A stretch of DNA of 64,000 bases from Flavobacteriaceae bacterium UBA1682. GTDB taxonomy: Bacteria > Bacteroidota > Bacteroidia > Flavobacteriales > Flavobacteriaceae. Of the stretch, positions 57,519 to 64,000 are shown in pieces (position 1 is the stretch's first letter; the number at the start of each line of letters is the position of its first letter). The notes below the pieces were generated by a model that had not been told where the DNA came from, made no database searches, and saw only the letters and a list, made by a program, of their open reading frames with translations. The stretch is from contig DCKE01000027.1 of the NCBI GenBank assembly GCA_002320285.1, positions 5,561 to 69,560 of the forward strand. The letters are read 5' to 3'. Position numbers and translations under genes: made by a program.

Positions 57519-58931
57519 TTATTTTACTCCACCACCTACTGCTTTGTACAATTGTACTATAGCATTTAATTTGCTAAATTGTGTATTGATCAAATTGAGT
57601 TGTGCAGCTAAAGTGTTTTCTTTAGCAGTCAAAACTTCCAAATAATTGGCCATACCGTTGTTTTGCAATTCTTCGGAGTATTCAGCTGCTAGGCTATAAG
57701 CTTCAACCTCTTTCGTTTTTAAACCAATTTTCTCATCCATAGCTTGGTAGGTGTAAAGTGCGTCAGAAACTTCTTTACTGGCATTTAGCATGGCTTTTTT
57801 ATAGTTTAAAAAGGCGATTTCTTGATTGGCTTGACTCACTTGATGTTGGGTGCGTATTTGTCTTCCGTTGATCAACGGTTGAGTAAGACCTCCTATGATA
57901 TTAGCAAACAGAGAATTGGTATTGAACAATTCATCAAATTTAATACTTTGCAAACCACCAGTAGCGGTTAACTTAAAGGACGGATAGAAATTACTACGCG
58001 CAACATTGGTCATTTCAAAGGCATTCATTAAACCGTATTCTGCTGCAAGTACATCCGGACGATTGCTCAATAATTGCATCGGAACTCCTACAGTCAAATC
58101 GCTATTTAACTTTTGTTCCGCTAAAGTAGAACGTTTAATACTTTCTGGATTGTCAGCCAATAAGATACTAAAGGTGTTTTCCATCAACTTGATATTGTTG
58201 TTGATGTCTAACAATTGAGATCTCGTATTGAGTAATAAAGCTTCGTTTTGTTTAACAGCTACTTCGGTTACTTGTCCAGCTTCTTTTAAAGCAATAATCG
58301 TTTCTAAACTTTTCTCTCTGTTTAAAATGGTTTCCTTGGTGATGCGTTGCTGTTCATCAAGAGATAAGAGTTGGTAGTAAGTAGAAGCAATGGTAGCGAT
58401 TAATTGCGTTTTTACCGCTTGATGAGCTGCTACGGTCTGTAGGTAACTCGCGCCAAAGGCTCTTTTGTTACTTCTGATTTTTCCCCAAATATCAGCTTCC
58501 CAAGAAAAATTTCCTGTGATGTCATACTGGTCTACTTTTACTCGGTCACCATTGGAAAACAAGGCTCCCAATTGGGTGTTTTTTGAAGGAACAGAGTGGG
58601 TATAGTTGGCTCCTACGCTTAAAGTAGGTAAATACCCCATTTTTCCTTGTTTAAAATAGGCATTGGCGGCTTCGATGTTCTGCATGGCCACGCGGATGTC
58701 TAAATTTGTATCAAGACCTTTATCAATATATTGAATTAATATAGGGTCGCTAAACAAATCCCTCCACGGCACATTGGCCATGGAAAGACTGTCTGAGTTG
58801 AGACGATCTGTTCTGTAATTTTGCTCGTTAGTCACTTCAGGTCGCTCGTAGGTTTTGGCTACAAAACACGATTGGACACTAAGTGCTACGATGGCTACAG
58901 GGATGATTCTATATAAAGTGTTTTTTCTCAT
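57519..58931 (-). CDS. RND efflux outer-membrane lipoprotein (TolC/OprM family)
   Basis: Outer-membrane channel of the NodT/OprM type, 470 aa from ATG 58931 (MRKNTLYRIIPVAIVAL); lipobox VQSC. An upstream ATG at 58961 would overlap the pump gene by 20 bp and put ten residues before the signal, so the shorter start is preferred. Typical repeats: NFSWEADIWGKIRSNKRAFGAS and LNLINTQFSKLNAIVQLYKAVGGG. It forms the exit duct for the pump and adaptor encoded upstream. Confidence 0.94.
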   Translation of the reverse strand: MRKNTLYRIIPVAIVALSVQSCFVAKTYERPEVTNEQNYRTDRLNSDSLSMANVPWRDLFSDPILIQYIDKGLDTNLDIRVAMQNIEAANAYFKQGKMGYLPTLSVGANYTHSVPSKNTQLGALFSNGDRVKVDQYDITGNFSWEADIWGKIRSNKRAFGASYLQTVAAHQAVKTQLIATIASTYYQLLSLDEQQRITKETILNREKSLETIIALKEAGQVTEVAVKQNEALLLNTRSQLLDINNNIKLMENTFSILLADNPESIKRSTLAEQKLNSDLTVGVPMQLLSNRPDVLAAEYGLMNAFEMTNVARSNFYPSFKLTATGGLQSIKFDELFNTNSLFANIIGGLTQPLINGRQIRTQHQVSQANQEIAFLNYKKAMLNASKEVSDALYTYQAMDEKIGLKTKEVEAYSLAAEYSEELQNNGMANYLEVLTAKENTLAAQLNLINTQFSKLNAIVQLYKAVGGGVK

Positions 58932-58941
58932 TTTGAATTCA

Positions 58942-61900
58942 CTAATTATGTTTTTCTTCAAATTTCATAGGTTTAACTTTCTCTTGAAGCCACTGGAATA
59001 TTACATAGAGTACAGGGATTACAAAAACTCCTAGTATAGTACCGATCAATAATCCAAAAACAGCACCTGTTCCGATAGAACGGTTTCCACTTGCTCCAAC
59101 TCCAGAGGCGAGTACCAAAGGCATCAAACCGAGGATAAAGGCAAAAGAAGTCATCAAAATTGGACGTAAACGGGCTTTGGCTCCATTAACAGCAGATTCA
59201 GCAATAGTTTCTCCATGTCGACGCCTTTGAACCGCAAACTCCACAATAAGAATCGCGTTTTTAGCTAGCAATCCGACCAGCATAATCAGTGCAATTTGGA
59301 AATAGATATTGTTCTCCAATCCGGCGAGTTTTTGAGCGAGAAATGCACCCATAATACCCGTAGGTAGTGATAATATAATTGCAAACGGCAATAAGTAACT
59401 TTCGTATTGAGCAGATAGAATAAAGTAAACAAAAACAATACACAAGATGAAAATCAACATGGTTTGTGAACCGGCGTTGATCTCCTCGCGAGATAAACCG
59501 GTAAAGTCTACTCCGTAGCTGGATGATAGGGTGTTTTTAGATACTTCTTGTACAGCGTGAATCGCATCTCCAGAACTGTATCCTGGATTTGGCGCTCCTG
59601 AAATATTTGCCGATGTAAACAAGTTATAACGGTTTACCGACTGTGGTCCGTATACGCGTTTCAAGGTGACAAACTGAGTAACAGGTGTCATGTTTCCATT
59701 GCTGGTGCGTACAAAAATTTCATTTAAGCTATTCACGTCAGTTCTACTCTCAGGCAATGCTTGAATCATTACACGATATTGTTTTCCAAAACGCGTAAAG
59801 TCAGCGGCGTATATACCACCAATATATCCTTGTAAAGCGGAGAATATATCACTAACAGCAACACCAGATTCTTTGGCTCTTGGGATGTTTAGATCAATTT
59901 CATATTGTGCGAAATTGGTGTTAAACGAAGTCTGAGCATACATGATCTCTGGGCGCTTCATCAATTCACCTAAATAATTTTTGGCAATCACGTCGAAATC
60001 ATTGAGACTTCCTCCAGATTTATCTAATAATTTTAGCTCAAAACCAGATGACATACCAAAACCTGGTATACTCGGTGGCTGGAAGAAAATCATTTTTGCA
60101 TCGGGGAACTGCATAGCTGCTAAGCCAAACAACTTACCAATAACTACATCAGTAGCCATTTCTTTTGACTTTCTCTCTTTAAAAGATTTCATTTTGATCA
60201 ATCCCATACCGTAGTTAGATCCAGCACCAGAAATAATACTGTTACCAGCAATAACTGTTACGGTTTCAACACCTGGAATTTGGGAAGCCGCTTTTTCGAA
60301 TTTCTTTTGCAATTCGTAAACACGGTCACTTGATGCTCCAGCTGGTAATTCTACGTTGGCTAAGATAAATCCACGGTCTTCATTAGGTACAAACCCAGAA
60401 GGCATGGTTTTGTTGGCGTAAAATGTTATACCCAAACAAGCTATTAAAATCGCGAAAGTGATCCATTTGTGTTTTAATAGGAATTTAAATCCATTCCCGT
60501 ATCTGTTGGTCAACGAAGTAAATGCCGTGTTAAACGCAAAGAAGAAGCGACTTACGAAGTTTCTTTTCTGATGATCACTCGAGTGACCTTGTTTTAGGAA
60601 CATAGCACAAAGTGCCGGACTCAAAGTCAAGGCGTTTACAGCCGAGATGATAATAGCCACGATTAACGTGATACCAAATTGTTTGTAGAAAACACCAGTA
60701 GGACCCGAGATAAATGTTACCGGTATAAATACCGCTGCCATTACTAAGGTAATCGATACAATAGCTCCTGAAATCTCACCCATGGCTTCGTGGGTTGCTG
60801 TACGCGCATCTTGCTTGGTTTCTTCCATTTTGGCATGCACTGCCTCGACGACGACGATGGCATCATCGACGACAATTCCAATCGCAAGTACCAAGGCAAA
60901 CAACGTCAATAAGTTTAATGAGAATCCAAATAGATTCAAGAAGAAAAACGTACCCACAATAGATACTGGAACCGCAATCAGTGGAATTAAGGTGGATCTA
61001 AAATCTTGTAAAAAGATATAAACCACGATAAAAACCAAGATAAACGCTTCAATTAAAGTACTAACTACTTTACTGATAGAGGCATCTAAAAACTCATTGG
61101 TATCAAAGTTGATCATATAATGAACACCTTTAGGCAATGATTTACTGATTTTTTCGAGCTCTATTTTTAAGTTTTTATTGATTTCCTGTGCATTAGATCC
61201 GGGAGTTTGATAGATCGCCATCGCGATAGCATCATTACCTGATAACTCAGATGAACCAGCATAAGATTGTGCGCCTAATTCTATTTTAGCGACATCTTTA
61301 AGGCGTAAAACCTGACCGTTATTTAAGGATTTAATGACGATGTCTTCGTATTGACTTTCGGTTTTGTATTTACCGCTGTATTTGATAACATATTGAAAAG
61401 CCTGACCGGAATTTTCTCCTAACTGACCAGCAGCAGCTTCCAAACTCTGCTCGTTTAGTGCTGCATTGATATCAGCAGGTACTAAGCCGTAATTCGCCAT
61501 TTTAGTTGGATCCAACCAAACGCGCATCGAGTAGTTTCTAGCACCAAAAATCGTCGCATCTCCAACACCACTAACCCTTTTTAATTCAGGAACTACGTTG
61601 ATGTTCATGTAGTTTTGAATATAGGTTGCGTCGTAGGCTTTGTCGGTAGAGTAGAAGGATACGAACATCAAAGCACTGGTTTGTTGCTTTTGTGTTGTAA
61701 CTCCCGAACGCGTTACCTCTGATGGTAACAAAGGCGTTGCTCTGGAAACCCTGTTTTGAACGTTTACAGCTGCGATATCTGGATCTACCCCTTGTTTAAA
61801 GAGAACTTGGATCGATACACTACCGTCGTTACTAGCTGTTGAGGTAATATAATCCATTCCCTCAACCCCGTTGACTTGCTCTTCAATAGGAATAATAACA

Positions 61901-62079
61901 CTTTGCATAACCGTCTCGGCATTGGCTCCAGGGTAGCTGGCATTAATCTGCACAGTTGGTGGAGCAATATCGGGGTATTGTGTTACTGGTAGGATAGTTA
62001 ATCCTAGTATCCCTAGTATTACGATGATGATTGAAATAACTGTAGATAATACAGGTCTTTCTATAAAGGTTTTAAGCAT
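58942..62079 (-). CDS. RND efflux pump inner-membrane transporter (HAE1/AcrB family)
   Basis: Proton-driven multidrug exporter of 1045 aa. N-terminus MLKTFIERPVLSTVISIIIVI. The TM4 proton-relay pair Asp-Asp is in LAIGIVVDDAIVVVEAVHAK, and the TM10 Lys is in GLLAKNAILIVEFA. Two large periplasmic loops separate 12 membrane helices. Together with the adaptor and outer-membrane genes it makes a tripartite pump for hydrophobic drugs, bile-like detergents or metabolites. It starts 3 bp after the adaptor gene. Confidence 0.96.
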   Translation of the reverse strand: MLKTFIERPVLSTVISIIIVILGILGLTILPVTQYPDIAPPTVQINASYPGANAETVMQSVIIPIEEQVNGVEGMDYITSTASNDGSVSIQVLFKQGVDPDIAAVNVQNRVSRATPLLPSEVTRSGVTTQKQQTSALMFVSFYSTDKAYDATYIQNYMNINVVPELKRVSGVGDATIFGARNYSMRVWLDPTKMANYGLVPADINAALNEQSLEAAAGQLGENSGQAFQYVIKYSGKYKTESQYEDIVIKSLNNGQVLRLKDVAKIELGAQSYAGSSELSGNDAIAMAIYQTPGSNAQEINKNLKIELEKISKSLPKGVHYMINFDTNEFLDASISKVVSTLIEAFILVFIVVYIFLQDFRSTLIPLIAVPVSIVGTFFFLNLFGFSLNLLTLFALVLAIGIVVDDAIVVVEAVHAKMEETKQDARTATHEAMGEISGAIVSITLVMAAVFIPVTFISGPTGVFYKQFGITLIVAIIISAVNALTLSPALCAMFLKQGHSSDHQKRNFVSRFFFAFNTAFTSLTNRYGNGFKFLLKHKWITFAILIACLGITFYANKTMPSGFVPNEDRGFILANVELPAGASSDRVYELQKKFEKAASQIPGVETVTVIAGNSIISGAGSNYGMGLIKMKSFKERKSKEMATDVVIGKLFGLAAMQFPDAKMIFFQPPSIPGFGMSSGFELKLLDKSGGSLNDFDVIAKNYLGELMKRPEIMYAQTSFNTNFAQYEIDLNIPRAKESGVAVSDIFSALQGYIGGIYAADFTRFGKQYRVMIQALPESRTDVNSLNEIFVRTSNGNMTPVTQFVTLKRVYGPQSVNRYNLFTSANISGAPNPGYSSGDAIHAVQEVSKNTLSSSYGVDFTGLSREEINAGSQTMLIFILCIVFVYFILSAQYESYLLPFAIILSLPTGIMGAFLAQKLAGLENNIYFQIALIMLVGLLAKNAILIVEFAVQRRRHGETIAESAVNGAKARLRPILMTSFAFILGLMPLVLASGVGASGNRSIGTGAVFGLLIGTILGVFVIPVLYVIFQWLQEKVKPMKFEEKHN

Positions 62080-62082
62080 TTC

Positions 62083-63234
62083 TTAGAATTTTGGTTTAAT
62101 TGAATTAACGATAGTATCAAAATTAACAGGTTGTGGTGCTATCGCAGTTCCGGTTCTTAATGAACCAATTCCAGATACAACAATTTTGTCGCCTTTTTTC
62201 AATCCATCTTCTACTATAGCCATACGATCTACACGATTGTGAACCGTAATTTTGGTAGAATAAGCCGTATCGTTTTCAACTTTATAAACGTATACTAAGC
62301 CTTGTTGTTCAAACGTAGCGGATTCAGGTACTACCAATACATCGGTATAGGTTTTTGGAATACGAATAAAACCGCTATTTCCATTGTTTAAAAGTCCTGC
62401 TTTATTTGTGAAAACCGCTCTAAATTGGATAGTACCCGTCTGTGGGTCAATCTGTCCGGTTGCAGCTTCAATTTTCCCTTTTTCGCTATATACAGCGTCA
62501 TTGGCTAAAACGAGGTCTACTAGGGGTAAATTGTTTAGCTTCTCCTTAACGGTTTTTCCTTCTGTACTATTCAAGAAATTAAAGTACTCTTTCTCGTTCA
62601 TAGAAAAATAGGCATAAACTTCGCTAATATCAGAAACCGTAGTAAGTGGTACCGCATCCGATGGGCCTACTAAGCTTCCTAATCTAAAAGGAAGACTACC
62701 TACAACTCCTGAAACGGGACTTTTTATAATCGAGTAATCGATATCAGCAACCACACCACCATAATTAGCCTTAGCTTGTGCTAACTGGCTTTTTGCAACA
62801 GCCAAGTTGGCTTTAGCCGTTTCTAACTGAACTGGGCTAATAATGTTTTTTTCTACTAGGGGAATTAACTTATTTACCTCAACTTGTGCAGCACTAACGC
62901 TTGCTTCAGCAGAAAGAATGCCTGATTTAGCTGCATTAGCAGATTGGTTCAATGTATTGGTTTCCAATCTAAATAAAGGTTGTCCTTTAGTAACAATTTG
63001 ACCTTCATCTACATAAAGTTCTTGGATATAACCCGAAATTTTTGCACGGACATTATTGTTGATTTTCCCTTGAATATTTGCTGGAAAAGATTGATATCCT
63101 ACTACTGTTCTTGTCGGAACATCAACGACTCCATAGGGCATGGTAGGAGGACCCTGCTGCGCTTGCTTTTGGCTACATGAGGTAACAGTAAGTGCTACTG
63201 CAGTAATTAGGAACGTGTTGATCAAATGTTTCAT
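62083..63234 (-). CDS. RND efflux periplasmic adaptor lipoprotein (AcrA/MexA family)
   Basis: Membrane fusion protein of 383 aa. Lipobox TVTSC with Cys20. Lipoyl halves (ISGYIQELYVDEGQIVTKGQ and YSIIKSPVSGVVGS), a helical hairpin between them (about 95-155), the beta-barrel, and a membrane-proximal domain (VVSGIGSLRTGTAI). It links the pump to the outer-membrane channel. It starts 16 bp after the regulator gene. Confidence 0.95.
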   Translation of the reverse strand: MKHLINTFLITAVALTVTSCSQKQAQQGPPTMPYGVVDVPTRTVVGYQSFPANIQGKINNNVRAKISGYIQELYVDEGQIVTKGQPLFRLETNTLNQSANAAKSGILSAEASVSAAQVEVNKLIPLVEKNIISPVQLETAKANLAVAKSQLAQAKANYGGVVADIDYSIIKSPVSGVVGSLPFRLGSLVGPSDAVPLTTVSDISEVYAYFSMNEKEYFNFLNSTEGKTVKEKLNNLPLVDLVLANDAVYSEKGKIEAATGQIDPQTGTIQFRAVFTNKAGLLNNGNSGFIRIPKTYTDVLVVPESATFEQQGLVYVYKVENDTAYSTKITVHNRVDRMAIVEDGLKKGDKIVVSGIGSLRTGTAIAPQPVNFDTIVNSIKPKF

Positions 63235-63250
63235 AATGTTATAATGATTG

Positions 63251-63724
63251 TTAATTTGAATTTTTTAATTTTTCAATAGTATTGGTTAGTTCATGGGTGG
63301 CTTTTTCTAAGTGCTCTATGTAAATGCCCATTTTCATTTGACATGGTTTGGTTTCTGATGTTTTACTCGCTTTGTATTCTTGTAGGCGATAGGCCAGGTT
63401 TTTTTCTTTGGCAAGTATATCTCGTATCGTATTTAAACGTATGGTTAAATAGTCTGGATTAACGCGGAAATATCTTTTGCGCTCATCGATCTTGTTAAAA
63501 TGTTCGACATGTGCGTTGTTTACTAAGGTATTTAAGCTACTAGAAACAGAGCTTTTGCTCGCGTTTAACTTTTCGACGATCTCATCAAATGTTATTCCCT
63601 CTCGATCGCTGCTGAGCATCAGGTATGTATATATCTTTGCGGTTAAAGGCGAATAATTATACATGGTTTCATGATGGGCGCAGTAATCTTGGAAAAATTC
63701 TATTAATTCCTTTTCATGCTTCAT
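63251..63724 (-). CDS. GbsR/MarR-family transcriptional regulator of the efflux operon
   Basis: Regulator of 157 aa with a winged helix: GITFDEIVEKLNASKSSVSSSLNTLV (recognition helix) and a wing ERKRYFRVNPD, then a helical C-terminus. It matches GbsR-type MarR-like repressors. It is the first gene of the efflux operon, so it probably controls itself and the pump. An inverted repeat TGTAC-N4-GTACA overlaps its promoter. Confidence 0.88.
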   Translation of the reverse strand: MKHEKELIEFFQDYCAHHETMYNYSPLTAKIYTYLMLSSDREGITFDEIVEKLNASKSSVSSSLNTLVNNAHVEHFNKIDERKRYFRVNPDYLTIRLNTIRDILAKEKNLAYRLQEYKASKTSETKPCQMKMGIYIEHLEKATHELTNTIEKLKNSN

Positions 63725-63736
63725 CTTTCAAAATTT

Positions 63737-63750
63737 TGTACAAAAGTACA
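63737..63750. promoter_or_regulatory. Predicted operator of the GbsR/MarR regulator (TGTACAAAAGTACA)
   Basis: Inverted repeat TGTAC-N4-GTACA, also containing the perfect palindrome TTTTGTACAAAA at 63734-63745. It covers the -7 element, where a bound repressor would block RNA polymerase. Confidence 0.5.
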
Positions 63751-63769
63751 GTTAGTTCGGTAAAAACAA
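63741..63769 (-). promoter_or_regulatory. Promoter of the regulator-efflux operon (TTG-N18-TACTTTTG)
   Basis: On the minus strand TTG at 63769-63767 and TACTTTTG at 63748-63741, spaced by 18 bp, 17 bp before the ATG. Confidence 0.65.
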
Positions 63770-63941
63770 AACCAATCGAACTTAAAGTTTTCTTAATTTA
63801 GTGGAAGCTTTGTTGGGAGTTTGGGTTAAAATGGGTTGCAATTCTTCATTCAATTATTTTTTTACTTTTTTAATGGATTGATTTTTAGCGGTTAATTTGA
63901 TTTGTTATCTGAAATTAAAAAAAATCTTTAAAAAGGTTTGT

Positions 63942-63969
63942 TTGAAATTCAAAAATAGCGTTATATTTG
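63942..63969 (+). promoter_or_regulatory. Promoter of the tRNA gene at the window end (TTG-N17-TATATTTG)
   Basis: TTG at 63942 (another at 63938, spacing 21) and perfect TATATTTG at 63962-63969, 13 bp before the tRNA. Confidence 0.65.
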
Positions 63970-63982
63970 CACCCACATTAAT

Positions 63983-64000
63983 GCGGAAGTAGCTCAGTTG
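63983..64000 (+). tRNA. tRNA gene, 5' end only (probably tRNA-Gly)
   Basis: GCGGAAGTAGCTCAGTTG is the acceptor 5' strand plus the start of the D-arm. GCGGAAG is the usual start of tRNA-Gly(GCC) in Bacteroidota. The anticodon lies outside the window, so the identity is only likely. Confidence 0.8.

Overview
This 64 kb window comes from a chromosome of a Bacteroidota bacterium, most likely class Flavobacteriia. The evidence is a SusC/SusD pair, a MurF-alanine racemase fusion, a DUF3127 protein, many Bacteroidota-style lipoproteins, and repeated promoter elements of the TTG-N17-23-TAnnTTTG type shortly upstream of start codons. Most of the window is housekeeping DNA. I see no insertion sequence, prophage, CRISPR array or plasmid gene.

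Layout. 1-15.9 kb: the 3' end of an S9 peptidase, a UbiB-like kinase, a secreted C1 peptidase, an MscS channel, DusB, a periplasmic ecotin, a GAF protein, an HD-domain protein fused to a Pycsar-type (PycTM/DUF5706) membrane effector, a three-part lipoprotein (phosphoesterase, kinase-like core, Omp85-like barrel) and a propeller-like lipoprotein. 16.2-18.0 kb: lepA. 18.3-24.0 kb: a sulfane-sulfur cluster with a persulfide dioxygenase-rhodanese, a Crp/Fnr regulator, a split YeeE/YedE transporter, a DsrE-like protein and a Tat-exported SoxB-like enzyme. 24.1-27.1 kb: murF-alr and mscL. 27.3-34.5 kb: a four-gene Sus-type operon (SusC, SusD, zinc metallohydrolase lipoprotein, DUF4302 lipoprotein). 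34.9-41.3 kb: ahcY, a phosphopantetheinyl transferase, a Bax-inhibitor-1 protein, pnuC, an ArfB-like hydrolase, and a TPP riboswitch in front of a TonB-dependent receptor. 41.4-49 kb: a Rieske-like lipoprotein, greA-HIT, a histidine kinase, a flavin reductase, DUF3127, aat, a repeat protein and a dicarboxylate/amino-acid symporter. 49.1-51.8 kb: rplM-rpsI-rpsB-tsf on the minus strand. 52.1-57.4 kb: polA, a phosphoesterase, a thioredoxin-like protein without CXXC, and a NodB deacetylase. 57.5-63.7 kb: a GbsR/MarR regulator with an RND tripartite efflux operon. The window ends in the first bases of a tRNA gene.

The strongest non-obvious signal is in the sulfur cluster. Three copies of a 5-4-5 inverted repeat, GTAAC-N4-GTTAC, lie in front of the persulfide dioxygenase, the transporter operon and the DsrE/SoxB operon. 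In each case the centre of the repeat is exactly 29.5 bp from the upstream edge of a TAnnTTTG-like element. This is the geometry of a Crp/Fnr class II activator, and a Crp/Fnr gene sits inside the cluster. Other points of interest are the phosphoesterase/kinase-like/Omp85-like fusion, the HD-PycTM protein without a neighbouring cyclase, a terminator-like hairpin between the greA promoter and greA, an SSB-like C-terminal tail on the DUF3127 protein, and several short tandem repeats next to gene starts.
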